Part shown: in pieces, positions 50,001 to 61,900 of the stretch
Numbering within the stretch: position 1 is the stretch's first letter
Layout of the letters: every line of letters starts with the position of its first letter
DNA from: Todiramphus chloris collaris
Lineage: Eukaryota > Chordata > Aves > Coraciiformes > Alcedinidae
Assembly (NCBI GenBank): GCA_025345505.1
Contig: JANVCC010000077.1
Span: 3,132,446-3,196,445, forward strand
Reading direction: 5' to 3'
Length of the DNA: 64,000 bases
Made by a program: the position numbers and the translations under genes
Notes under the pieces: generated by a model
Seen by the model: only the letters and a program-made list of their open reading frames with translations
Told to the model about the DNA's origin: nothing
Databases searched by the model: none

Positions 50001-51863
50001 AATGCAGTATTTATCAAACTGTGCAGATGTTTTGCTTTCTGTCCATTGAAAACAAATATTGCAAATATGCTTTTTTTTTCTTCTTAGAACTAATCTCTTA
50101 TAACAGTCTTGAGACATGTTTCTGTCTTCTTCCCTGCTCATGTTCCCCTGCCTTGCAGTGGGACAGAGAGGTCAACCTCTCTGGGGTATAGGCACTCAGA
50201 AGCCAGTACAGGTGCTTTCAAAATACTCCAGGAGGGAGATACAGATGTTTTCCAACAACTTGAAGATCCATCTTTAACGTGGAGAACTTTATATTTCGGT
50301 GTCCATCTACTTGCACTGGATGTCCAATTTTGAAGGATGTTCACTGGAAACAGGATCTAATTGCTTCATCCCTGGACTCTTGCGGTTTGCATAGACTAAG
50401 GAGACTCCTCAGGTGTGGGACAAATCTCAGGAAAAAAATCTGGGGATTTTGGTTTCTTTCTCATTGATGACATGGTGGTGTTCACTCACTTTGGGAATGT
50501 GTAAGCCATTGCATTCAAACCATTGTGGAAATAGAAAGTGTTGCATTACTAGTATAAGCATCTTAAGTACAAGGCTTATCTGTGCCTGTATTTTTCTCAG
50601 TACTCACCAAAAGCATTTGTTGAAAAAAGCCCCCAAAAGCTTCCCCTCTGCTTCTAAACCCTCAGTTGGATGCATGAAAGCATTATGCTTTCAGCTAATG
50701 TCTGCAAGGATTTAATGCTGTCTTACTCTTCTGACTGACAGGTTCCATAGGACAGCCTCTGATTCTTTCACAGACTGTTAACAGTAAAAGCTTTTTGCAC
50801 ATTTAATGTTCAGTGTTTATTGCTCAAGTTGTGTGATTGCTTGCGGGGGGTCATATGCAACAGTTTGTGTAGCAAGCTTGGAGGGCTGGAGAGAAGGTGC
50901 TGCTGATAAAACTAATCTCTTGGGGACAAGGTAAAATGGATTTTGAGGTTTCAGGAGCTAGATATCGGAACACTTAGGATGTGTAGAGTTAGATTGTCAA
51001 AGCTGCACATTTAAGCTGAAGATTAAATTTAATTGGGCATCTGTATTAGGTAGGTGGCTTTGAAAAATCTTTCTCTTTACATATATCCATTACTCGTTTT
51101 CTGCAGAGAGAATATTATCCACAAAAATACATTGACCTCCATATTTTAAACGGTTTTTTTTTTAATTTTACTAAGGCAAAAAATAGATAAATAATTCATT
51201 TGAGGGATGTCATGGATATTTGTCCTCTTCAGCTACTAATTTTATTTATATGAATCAGTTAATAAAATGAACATTGCTGTTCTGATATTCTTATTGGACT
51301 CGGTCTATTTTTTCACATGGAAATATTTGATTAATGCCAGTATCTCCCAACCCAGCATTCATACTCGCATCTTTCAAACACCTGAAAAATGACTGCTGGG
51401 GATGGAATGCATGTTTGCAAAATAGTAATAAGACTTACAGGGGATAGTTGATCTTATCTTTGGAGACTAACAGTTTCTCTAGAAGGATGATTTGTCATTG
51501 CCTGGGACCGCAGTCAATAAGAAGGTAGGCTTCTGCATTTTATTTTGCTGCTGGAAATCCTTCTCAGGATTCTAGTTCACCTTTTTGGCAGCACAGTAGT
51601 TATGATGAGTCAAGGCAACATGCTTCTGTGAAAACCCCATTTGGCAAAGTTTTGAAAGAGCATCCGTGGAGCAGGAGAGGCAGGGTGTAAGTAGCTTTGG
51701 GCGACACATGGCAAGAGAATTGCTTGGTATTGCACTTCAGGAGCTGGGCTGGCAGAGCTTGTGGTACTTGGCACGTGGTTATGGGCCACCTGTCAGGTCG
51801 CGTGCCATGCTGAGCGTTACATTTCCCTCCAGACTGCAGAGCAGCCAAGAAAAATTGGCTTCT
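47091..51863. other. Unique intronic sequence
   Basis: T-runs occur at 47440-47470 and 48969-49000. A CpG-bearing segment at 48670-48770 (TTTCAGCGCTAGTCGCC, CCTAGCAACGTTTG) may be constrained. No exon, RNA gene or transposon recognised. Confidence 0.5.
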
Positions 51864-51876
51864 CCCCCCCCCCCCC
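51864..51876. repeat. C13 homopolymer
   Basis: Thirteen C in a row. Long C-runs are rare and length-unstable, so the exact count may be a sequencing artefact. Confidence 0.9.
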
Positions 51877-52280
51877 TCGCAAACAGCTTCATCTTGGGAA
51901 TGGAACAGTATGAGTGTGGAAGAATAAAAGTATCCTTGATTTGATCACCACTCTGGTACCTCTATGCTTGGTGTCAGTTGTCTCTTGACTGAGTGAATGA
52001 GGGAAGACTGACGCAATGTGAGGGAGCTGTTGGGGTGTGGTGACAGTGGTTGCCTTTGCTGTTTTCCTCCAGTCCACAGACGCTGCAGCCAGCGTGTTGA
52101 GGAAACTGTAGCTGGCACAATGCCCCCTCTTGTTTCTGCAGCAGTTTATTCCTTTCTAGAAACATTTTTCGTTTGGACCAAGTGTAAGCTGACATCAAAA
52201 ATGTTTTAATTTCATTTGAAGGATAGTATTTTAAAGGACAGATAATGCCCACAGCAGGATTTTACTGTCCCCTTTGTTGA
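51877..52280. other. Unique intronic sequence, nothing recognised
   Basis: Overlapping short open frames on both strands at 51889-52252 carry no motif; nothing else seen. Confidence 0.55.
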
Positions 52281-52343
52281 GTTTTTTGGGTTTTGGTTTT
52301 TTTTTGGGTTTTTTTTTTTTTTTTTGGGGGGGGGGGGTGGTTT
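52281..52343. repeat. T/G simple tract ending in T17-G12
   Basis: GGG and GGGG clusters separated by T-runs lead to 17 T (52309-52325) followed at once by 12 G (52326-52337). The four or more G clusters give quadruplex potential on the + strand, that is, in the nascent RNA. Confidence 0.92.
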
Positions 52344-54465
52344 CAGTGACAAGCTGATTACTTTCCTGCTATTTTTTTATTTTCCTGTTTTTGCTGTTCC
52401 CCAAACTTTCAACTGCTATGAAAACTCCCAGGTGGCTTTTGCCCAAATGCATGCAGGTGAGCTTTTAAATGTGAATTGCTTGGTAGATGAATGAGGATCG
52501 GTTGCTATATTTAATTATGCAGTCTCCTGTAATGTGTCTCCACCAAGCATTCATCTTATGGATAGTAATTATTCTTAGCATGCCCATCTGAGCAAGATTA
52601 TGCTTTGGTAATTGGTTTTGAATCCTATATCCATTTTATTTTAAGCAGCACTCTCTTTAATCCTTTCTATCAGTTTGAAGATTGAAGGTGAGCTGAACAT
52701 GTGGCAGGAGCAAGGGAAGGATTTCTCTTTTTCTTTGTTAGGATGCTGCTGAGCTGACATGGTAGAAATGGAGTGCGATTGCTGGTGAGCACAGATGATG
52801 AAAAATGAGGCTGCTGACTCGTTTGTTCTGCACACTGAAATGCTACACACTGAGGCAGCCCAGGTGACATTGTCAGTAGGCATCTTGTGCTGACACTCAT
52901 CCTATTGTTGGCTCTGGAGTTACACTGAAAGTGGGAGACTCTCCCCCTGGTGACACAGGGCCACACTGATGATACTGCTGTTCCTCTTCTGCAGTGGAAG
53001 TATGATAATTTCTCTTTGTGGTTTATGTACAGACCAATGACCTGGCAGTCTTGGACAGCAGGTGGTCAAATAGCTCTTCATGCTTTTGAAATGGAAGTTA
53101 TGATTCTTCAGCCAAGTTCCCATATTAAACCGATGTGAATGTAACCTATGAAATTGATTGAGTTGTGGCTTTATTTTTGTTTTCTATGCTTATTTGATCC
53201 TGTTGGTCACACCAACTATTTTATTTACGCAGATAAGCTCAGAAGATGCTTTCTGCAAAGATGAATTAAATATCTCCATGCTTATCTCCTATTTTCTCTT
53301 CAGTGGGAAAACTGAAGCAGAGGAGTTGACAACAAAATGTTTTCCTGTTCCTAGAGAGCACTTCCAGCCAGAAGTAATAACTCTGGAGTGGGGTGGGGAG
53401 GAGAGTAGTTGTTCATGGCCTGGTTTATGGCTCTTGGCAGAACCACGTGTGGAAGCTCTTTGTATTGTCCTGATGTTTTAATAGATCACCTCAAACTCAG
53501 CATGATGTAGCCCTTTGCCATATATTGTCTCCAGTATGTCTGGGTACCTCCAGAGATCTCTCCATTGAAAGCCTGTCTGGTAACCTTCTTCTCCTTCCCC
53601 ACACAGCACAGTCCATCTGCTGAGCTGTGTAGAAGGACAGGGAGCAGAATGCCCTTCATTCTCCCCAGCTCCCTACCCTCTGACCTGTGCAGCATTTATG
53701 AAGGCACTGGACTTGGAGAGTTCTTGTACTAGGGAAACATGGCATCCTCTGCTAGGTCATTCTCTAAAGCAAAGGGCATTGTGTTTACACAGCATAGTTA
53801 ATAAACACAGCCCTTGGGAGCAACTGTAATCTCTATTCAAAGACTGGTTAAAATCCTCAACTCGGCAACAAAAAGCAATTTGTCTCTACTAAGATAACTC
53901 CTTAATTTTCTGGAGGCAGATGGACTGCTTGCAGAGTACCCACACCACTTGCTGCTTCCCCATGCACTGTGCCCACGTCTGTGATCAGCAACTAGAATGT
54001 GCTCAATCCAAGGCAGGTGTACCCCAAACTAATTTTGTAAACCAGCTGCATCCCTAGTTTCATCTGGAGTTTTAAAAACATGGCAGCTGTCACATGTTGT
54101 TACAGATGAGTGTTAAGGTCGTTTTAATTTTGAGTAGCATGATGTATCTAGCTTCTGGCAGGAAAAAAATAGCATTGTGCCAGTGAACTTTGCCACCATG
54201 AAAGGTTATTCCTACAAAGGTAGGAATTCCATTTGCAGAGAGGAATTTGTAAGTGTGCTTGTTCATACAACAGCAGCAGCAACAATGTTCTTATGAAAGG
54301 GAGATTAAGAATTCATGTTTTCTGCTCAGGAGATTTAAAATGGATCTTATTTGAGAACATGGATTTAGCTGTCCACTTTTAGAAATGAAATCAGGAAACC
54401 CTCTGAGTAGAGACTTGAAATAGTCAGATTACTATGCAGCATTTCAAGGTCGGATTTTAGAAATG
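52344..54465. other. Unique intronic sequence, nothing recognised
   Basis: No exon, RNA gene or transposon. The small CAGCAGCAG patch at 54272-54284 is too short to matter. Confidence 0.55.
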
Positions 54466-54595
54466 TGGTAGGTTTGTTTTGTTGTGGTTGGCTTGTTTGG
54501 GTTGTTTTTTTGGTTGTTTGTTTTTTGTGTTTTTTCATTGTGGGGTTTGTTGGGATTGGTGGTTTTGTTTGTTTGTTTGGGTTTTTTCTTCTTCT
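54466..54595. repeat. Long T/G-rich low-complexity tract
   Basis: About 130 bases of irregular TTTG, TTGG and GTTT units with almost no A or C. It is one of several such tracts on the + strand and the longest. Its complement yields a Lys/Thr/Pro/Asn-rich open frame that is an artefact. Confidence 0.9.
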
Positions 54596-55579
54596 GGGAA
54601 GACCAGTGTGATTTTTCACTATTAGCAGCAGGGATCTAATGGAGTCTTTGAGCTACATCAAGGCATGCTATGTGTTGGCAGTCTCTGCAGAGAGAGGCCA
54701 AAGGCTTGCATAGATTGTGAGAATATGGTCCTGTCTGGAGAAGGCAAAACTGCGGTGGTGTTTTGCCAGAACTCTTTGGCCCAGAGACATGGCTTGTCCT
54801 CCTGAGGTTGTTCAGTCTGAATTAGTCATGACTCTTGAGTGTAACCGAAGTTGAAGGCTTCTCAGATGGGAGAAACAAAGGGAGGAAGGTACTGTCTTGT
54901 TGCCTGGGACACTTTCCTCTTGATCACCTGGTTTTGGCCCACTGATAGTGCTTTCCTATTTGATATTCTGTGATGTCACACAGTTGAGAGGGTGGCTCAG
55001 ATCTGGAAGTGATGGCTGAGGAGTGTTGGAAAGGAAGGGATATTACTGCTGAAGAAATACAATGGTGGTCTAACTGGGCACTTGGAGTTGTTTTTGGGGA
55101 AGCCAGACATCACTGGAAGATTCTTGTTATACTGTGGATTTCCTGACAATTATGAGTAACTTAAAAAGTAGTCAAGGCCACATGATGTCCACAAGATGCC
55201 ATGGCTATTTAGTTATTTATCTATCCTTTATTCTCTTGGTGGGGAAAGCTGTGTTTTCCAAGAGATGAAGTACCAGAGTGGTCTCACTTGCAGTACTGCA
55301 TAGACTGCAAAGATACAAGCTCAGAGTTAGAGGGCGATTCAGACCCAGCTTTTTCTCCACTTGTGGGGTAGGGAACCTGAAGCCAAATGTCTGAAAATCA
55401 GTGATGTGAGCATGTTCCCTTGCAGATGTCATGAAAAACATTTGTGTCAGTTCCTTGTTGATTCGGCCTGATTCTTCCCTCCTCACAAGGAAATTTTCAT
55501 CCTGGGATAGCCACCCATCCCGTCTTTGGGACTCAGAAAAAGCTGGTTTGGCTTGAGCAATTATTTCCTCCATCTACCT
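54596..55579. other. Unique intronic sequence, nothing recognised
   Basis: No exon, RNA gene or repeat supported. Confidence 0.55.
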
Positions 55580-55609
55580 AAAAAAAAATATATATATGTA
55601 AAAAAAAAT
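55580..55609. repeat. A-run, TA repeat, A-run
   Basis: Eight or more A, then TATATATATG, then nine A. Simple sequence. Confidence 0.85.
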
Positions 55610-55879
55610 CATCTCATTCCATTCTTCTTTTTCTTGTTCTTTGGGGATAAAGCTAACTTTTCAAGACAGAAGGTGAATTTGTGATGCTGCTATTGGGAGA
55701 GGAGGTAGTTTTCTCATGCAAGTCTCTCCACCAAGGACTGAACACATGGCGAATGTAGCTGCTAGCATTAAGAGTAATTGTTAACATCCTGGAGAGATGT
55801 GATAGAGGTAGATAAGGATGGGCAAACCAACATGTTCTGCATGCAATAGTCACACCATCAGCCTTTAAAACCAGACAAT

Positions 55880-56060
55880 CTTTCATTTTTATTATAATCG
55901 TGGCATCTCTTTAATTTCCTTGGCATAATGCACTTAATCCCTAATTATAAAATACGCAAGTAGCCCTTGGCTTTCCTGTGTTCCCGTAATGTGAGAGTGA
56001 TTCTGTGTTTTTATTAATTTAACTTTCTACAAGCTAACAGATTGCCATAAAGGAAAACAG
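55880..56060. promoter_or_regulatory. Candidate conserved noncoding element
   Basis: Non-simple AT-rich sequence with TTATTATAATCGTGG, CTTAATCCCTAATTATAA, AATACGCAAGTAGCCC and TTTTATTAATTTAAC. Several homeodomain-like cores and retained CpGs. Inference only. Confidence 0.28.
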
Positions 56061-57824
56061 AATTTCTCAACCAGTACAGCTAATAGCTGTATTTCAGCAA
56101 AGGCCCCATGGTACATGTTGAACAATAACTACCACTCCTGTGCCACTTGCAGTTTTTAATTGAATTTCTATCCCATGGATATCATGTCAGAGCCATTCAT
56201 CTGCTCCACTAAGTCTTCTGATATTAAACAAGTTCTTCCAAGTTATTATTGTAGTACAAATACTGCTTAATGGTTGATTTGCATTACATATGCACTGGTC
56301 TTGTGGAAGTAATGCCATGCAGAAAAGCTTAGCTTGCATAGGCACAAGCAAAGGAATCATATTATTATGCATAAAACTATTGTATTGTACCTTTCCTCTT
56401 ATTTTCTTGTTGGAATGGTAGAATCTGCTCTGCCTGTCCTGCTCAGAGTGAGACACTGACATTGGAAAAATTATTGTACAGCTGTGTGATGGTCGTGGAA
56501 CCAGCAACAGAGACCTGCCTGCCTCATCAAATAATTAGTGTTCTTCAAGGATGTGGCTCTTAACAACCACCATTTGCAGCACAGCAAAAGTCTTGTTCTG
56601 TGGGTCACCCATGTTTATTTGGTGCTGATGAACAGAAGTCACAATGTCTATGCAAAGAATGCAGGGTAGATCAGTGCTGGGGCAGAGCTGGGTATAGGTC
56701 ATATCTCCCAGTTTTGTGCATGGAGCAAATCATTCCTTGTTTCTGAGGTGGTACACTTGCTTTAGAGACTGTGAGTCTTGCAGTTGACTGTCGTGACATG
56801 AACTTGGACCAGACTGCCATGTGGTGGGGTCTAAATAGGTCCAGAATAATAAACTCTGACACTGGTGAAACTGTTCTCTCCAGTTCAGTGCATGGAACTG
56901 AGGGAATCCATAGTTGAGACTTTGCTGTCACCTTAACTCTGTATTTTTCTTTCAATTTTACATAACCTTTTTAAAAAAGACAAAACAGTGTTTTGTGGAA
57001 AGATATGGTTTCAACCCCACTTTCCCCCTGCCAAATTCAAGAGACTTTTTACGTCTTACAGTATGTTTATGATACTGGAGTGTTACAGTCTGTGACTAAT
57101 GAAGTTGATCTCAATTCTCCAACCACAGATTTCAAGTAGGAGCTGTTCAGTCTCTTCTTAAAAGTATCTCGGGTTATAAATTTACTTAAGTGTCTAGATT
57201 CTCACAACAAGGCCTTAGCTGAGCAGTAACTTTTTGGTGGCATAGGGGCTGAAGGGCATCTGACTACTGCTCATTGGGGAGTTACTGGAACCAGTTTGCA
57301 TGAAGGAGCAGCAGCTGCCTGAGGATGTCCTTGGTGTCCAAGGAACTGCCATCAAAGGTATAAACCTTGCTGTAAGGACAGCATTTGCTGTATTTAAATC
57401 CTGCTTTCTAGATGCAACACCATTCTGGGAGGTTCATAGGCCAGCCCTTGGTTTAGTACTCCCTGTCTGAATTCAATCTGCGTTTAGTTTCTACTGCCCT
57501 ATGAGCTATCCAGGCAGCATTGAAAAGCATGTAGCAAAATCCCATTTAGAGCCTGTCTAGAAACCATGATCTGAAAAACTCTGCCTCTTTATCTTCCTTG
57601 TAAGGTTGCAACTCTGATATTAGCTTGTGACAGCAATTATTGATGGTGTCATTAAGGATGAGATCCCATTCCCAGCAATGCATTTAGCATTTTTTCCCTT
57701 TTTTCTTTTTTCTTTGCTGTGGGGACACTGATAAGTGGTGACAGAATGAGATGTAAGAAAAATAAAGAAAGAGAGAAGGTGGGGGTTGAAGAAGCCCATG
57801 TTTATTGTTTGCCCTCATCCGTGA
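56061..57824. other. Unique intronic sequence, nothing recognised
   Basis: No exon, RNA gene or transposon supported. Open frames of about 100 codons on the minus strand are featureless. Confidence 0.55.
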
Positions 57825-58310
57825 GGAAGGGAGATTAATTATAGAAAATATTTTATGTGTGAGAGTTATTAAAGTGCAATCTTTGCAAAATAATGACTTG
57901 TAGCGAAGACTCATAATTATTTAATTTTCTTCATTTGCAGCATCAGTTATGTAGTAAAGTATGGACAAAGAAATAACACCCTCAGATAGCACTCCCAATG
58001 TGCATTTACTGTTGGCTTGAAAAGACAGTTGCTATTTCACCATGATACCCTGATTATTACAAATGCACTCTTTAAAAGTTTTAGCAGCTGTGTAATAGAT
58101 GCATATTACATGATGTGATATCTCTTTCTGCATTCCCTCTTTCAATTATCACAGCACTTAAGTCTCAATATGAAATGCATTGATCCATGATTGTAGCTCA
58201 TTAACATGGAACTGTTCCCTTACATCTGAGTCAAGCACAACAAATGTGTCTGTCTAAAATGAACGTTTTTGACTTCATGGATTTTGATTAATAAATAACA
58301 CACAAGAGGG
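57825..58310. promoter_or_regulatory. Candidate conserved noncoding region
   Basis: AT-rich but non-repetitive. It includes GATTAATTATAGAAAATA, CATAATTATTTAATTTTC, GATGCATATTACATGATG, CAATATGAAATGCATTGATC and GATTTTGATTAATAAATA. Octamer-like ATGCAT words and TAATTA cores recur. It resembles enhancer clusters in neuronal gene introns; conservation must be tested. Confidence 0.3.
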
Positions 58311-59402
58311 GTTACATTGGTATTGGAAGGGAGAGAGGAGGAGAAATGAATTGGGGAAGCTTGGTTAACGCTTGGCCGTTTTCCTGTAGCAGGACATCAT
58401 CTCACCTGTTTGTTTATATTTTCAAATGGCTAAATTACATATGTCCACTGTGGTACTTAGTTAAAAGTGGGTGATAAGCCTGGGAATGAATGTTCTGAGG
58501 AACATGCTGTACTGCATTGAGGCTTCCAGTTTTGAATATGATGGGTATTTTAAAACAAGAGCAATCAAGCAGTGTGCTCAAGGCAGTGGTGTGAATCCAG
58601 CAGTTTTCCTGTCCAGATGCCCTCCCAGAGACCTCAGAGGTGGAAGAAGAAAGTTCATCTGCTGTAAGCCATTGGCCATTCATCACTGCCCTTATTCTTT
58701 GCAATAAGATGCAGAGATGCATCACTTTCCCTACATGTTCTTATGCCCAGTGTGTCCATGCACTGCTCGCTGAGGTCTCAGTCATGACTAGATGCTTTTG
58801 CTAGAAATGGTGGCACTGTGTGAATCTTCCTCTTTTGTACCCGTATTTTAATTTCTATTCTTTCCTCAGAGCAAAACCTGTAGAGATATGCACAGATAAG
58901 TGTGCAGAACTGTCCCCTGCACAGAGTAGTTGATCAGATCATTGTCGACTGCAGGGGGCTTGTTTTCAAAGTGTTACTATTCAGACAGCAGGAAGATTCA
59001 CTCCCAGAATGTTAAAATGGTGTTAAAACAAACCACGTGCCTTCTGGTAAGGCAGCTGAAAAGGATAAGGAAGTGGCCAATGATGAGCTGCCACTATTTC
59101 CTAATTAATCGCAGGCTGTTGCAATCTACCTGCTAAAATATGGGCAACCCTTTATGCTGACGTTATCCCTGAGGGTCTTAATGGTGCCCTTCAGGAATGT
59201 AGTATCGTGCTTCATTTTCTCATTGGCTTTTGAAGCATCAGGTTCACTAGGGTGAAGAAAAAAACCTATTTCTTTCCTGGTCTAAATAATACCACTGAAA
59301 TAACTTCAGTGCTACAGCTGTAAAACTGTCCAGGGGCTGTGAGTGAATCATGCTGGGTTAGAATACAATTAAAAATGCACTTGGACAATTTAATGAGTTC
59401 TC
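58311..59402. other. Unique intronic sequence, nothing recognised
   Basis: No exon, RNA gene or repeat supported. Confidence 0.55.
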
Positions 59403-59420
59403 TTTTTTTTTTTTTTTTTT
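59403..59420. repeat. T18 homopolymer
   Basis: Eighteen T in a row. No adjacent retroposon body or target-site duplication was recognised. Confidence 0.92.
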
Positions 59421-61103
59421 GAAGCATGGATACATGAACAGTGCTGTCAGACACATGAGCAACAGTTGGTTCATCAACAGGCAGATGTCCTGAATGGGAG
59501 TGGAACCCAAATTCCAGTAGAAAGCATGGCCAAAGGTCCAAAACATACTGAGTCATAGACTTGAATGCTAGGATTGACAATTTCATTGATGACACTGAGC
59601 TCTGACATAGCACAGGGAATAGAACCTCACACAGTAAGTCAAATCCATCTGTCATGGCTAAGAAAGGGAGGATCTCAGTTCACAGTCTGAAATGTCTGCT
59701 TCTATGTGAGCCTTTGTGGGAGATGCCATACTGCAGCCTAGGTAATTAGAACAACAGGAAAATACGTCATCGTGTAGCTGGCAAAAAGATCACTATCACA
59801 TAGGAAGTCTGTGTCAAAGTAGGAACCTTGCACGTTTCCCAAGATACCTTCCAATACCTGTAGTGCAACAGAATTCTTTTTTCAGAGAGCCTTACTGTCT
59901 ACATCTTGAATGTATGTGTTTGATTCTTTCCATACATAGTTAACTTATGATTAAATCCAAAGACATGAACAAAATCCATGATATGTCTAGAGAAAGGACT
60001 TAAGGATCTTGAATCACAGACAACTTTTCCATCTTCCCTGATAATGTGCAGGGTGCTTAGCTCTTTGTAATCTCCATTTAGGTAGAAGTCATGACTTCTA
60101 CATGAATAAGAACCATGTTTTCAGCACACTACTTAAGAGTAAAGGTATAAGGGATATTTTTCCTTGTATTCCAGGACCTAAACAAAAATATGCCTCATTT
60201 AATATCTAAAGGAAATGTAATACTGCAGTGTAGTACTGGAGCTAATCCTCCATTTGAGGAAGTTTAAGTTAGCTCTGACTACTTCTTGAGAAAGCCTATC
60301 AATCTAGAGAAATGACTGGTCTGTGCCAGTGCTTTTCTTTCCTTGTGTTTCAGCCTAAGATACCCTCCCTCCTGAGTTTGAAGGGGATGTGCTCTTCCTT
60401 GTGCTCCGTTTACTATTCCTTTATTAAAATGACAATCACTCGGCTGTGTCCTGGGGGATTTGCTAAAGCTGATTGACTTTTCAAGCTGTTCCCACTTTAT
60501 TGATCTTCTGTCTGAAAAAAATCCAACAGGTTTATTCTCTCAAGACAAAGTGTTTTGTGTTAGATGAGCTTCTGAGTGCCGAGCGCAAAAGATGACAAGA
60601 AAAGGAGGCTTTTTCTGGGGTAAAATTAAGCTTGAACCAATGGTGGTTTGAAAGATAATAGGCACTGAGGTCTTAGGACATGGTAGTGCAGGAGTGATAC
60701 ATTGTGTGCTTTCTAAGCTGCCCACAGCTCACACGGTGGGGAAGAGGGGGATCCCCATGTTGAGCATCTTCTGTATGGATTGCAGCCATTTATTAACCAT
60801 GATAATAAACAGCAAAATTACCTCTGGACAGTCTGTGTAGATGTAAGCTTAGACCTCATTGTCTGCATTTTGAAGACATGCTAACTAGAATTGATTCTGT
60901 TAATCCTTGTGCTCAGGGAATGAGTAAGACTCACAATCAACCAGTGCTAGTATGCAGTGTCTACATGCAGTGTAGCACTGCATTTAACTGCATTTTGAGA
61001 GGCTTAATCCAGCTGCTGATGACACTGCCATTGCAAAAAACCTGTTCAGAGCATCATTTGCTTACAGTTTGAAAACGATAGTGGTGTTGTGTTATGCAAT
61101 GTA
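59421..61103. other. Unique intronic sequence, nothing recognised
   Basis: No exon, RNA gene or transposon supported. Confidence 0.55.
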
Positions 61104-61130
61104 ATTTAATGTAATTGCGTTACGTTAAAT
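61104..61130. repeat. AT-rich inverted repeat, 11-bp stem with one G.T pair
   Basis: ATTTAATGTAA at 61104-61114 pairs with TTACGTTAAAT at 61120-61130 around the loop TTGCG. The single non-Watson-Crick position is a T.G wobble, which pairs in the + strand RNA. Two CpGs lie in the loop and right arm. Confidence 0.8.
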
Positions 61131-61233
61131 ATGATTCGGGTTCATCTAATGTCCCTGCAGTACTGCATTCCACTGAACCCAGAACAGGCAGACAGTGTCA
61201 AAGGCACTGTCTGGTAAACCCTGGCCACAGACA

Positions 61234-61247
61234 CCACCAGAGGGGGC
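61234..61247 (+). promoter_or_regulatory. CTCF-like motif
   Basis: CCACCAGAGGGGGC agrees with the core CTCF consensus (C-C-A-S-Y-A-G-R-K-G-G-C-R-S) at 13 of 14 positions, with G in place of the C after the G-run. It lies about 300 bases before the candidate element at 61540. A functional insulator or loop anchor is only a possibility. Confidence 0.35.
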
Positions 61248-61539
61248 ATGGGTAGACACTGACATTGGTATCCCCAGCTGGGAAACTGAAGTTTGTAGCC
61301 TCTCTTAGAAGGGTGAGGTGACCTACTTTTAGGGTAGTTTTTATTGCCCAGTGTGTATTTATTCTCTGAGTGGTTGGAAGGACTTGTTTGCCATCCATAT
61401 CTAGCAAAGAAATACAGAGTTTAGTGATGGGGCAGTTCCACAGACTTCCCTTGCAATACACATTTAAGGGCACTTCCAGTTTAAATGCACCTAACAGTTT
61501 CAGAAAATCCTAGATTCAAAGCACTTTCCCTCTGCTGCA

Positions 61540-61900
61540 AAATGATGCAAATTAAAATGATTAGCTGTATAAAAGACTCATTACAGAAGCATTTTTAGCT
61601 ATAGCAATAAAACTAGAAAAGAGCCTGGGAAGGGCCTTGTTTCTAATTAATAATCTAATTAATATTTGATTAATTAATAAGGCTTTGTAATCAAAGCTGC
61701 CTTTTATCTCTGAGGCTATTAAAGTGTCTTCTCGACCAAATTTCTTGAATATGTCTTGATAAGGCCATCTTTGCTGAGTCAGTCAAGTGCTTGGAATCAA
61801 ATCAGTTTGCTGCTTTATCAGGGATGCATAAAACACCTCTCTGGAAAATCAGACTATATCAGAATCAAGAACATGATAAATATGTCAGATCTTTTAGACT
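61540..61900. promoter_or_regulatory. Candidate enhancer: TAATTA cluster and palindromic TCF/LEF-like site
   Basis: Seen: three TAATTA cores within 61643-61680, an exact palindrome GCTTTG-TAAT-CAAAGC at 61682-61697 whose right half contains ATCAAAG (the TCF/LEF core), ATGCAAATTAAAATGATTAG near 61548, and TGCTGAGTCAGTCAAG near 61770 (an AP-1/MAF-like TGAGTCA). The block is non-repetitive and has little simple sequence beyond the TAATTA run. Known: TAATTA is the binding core of many homeodomain factors. Inference: a developmental enhancer in the SorCS intron. Confidence 0.42.

Noticed and set aside
54365..54619. Lys/Thr/Pro/Asn-rich open frame on the minus strand
   Set aside because: It is the complement of a T/G-rich low-complexity tract.
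59403..59420. Poly-T as the tail of a reverse-inserted retroposon
   Set aside because: No element body or target-site duplication could be recognised beside it.
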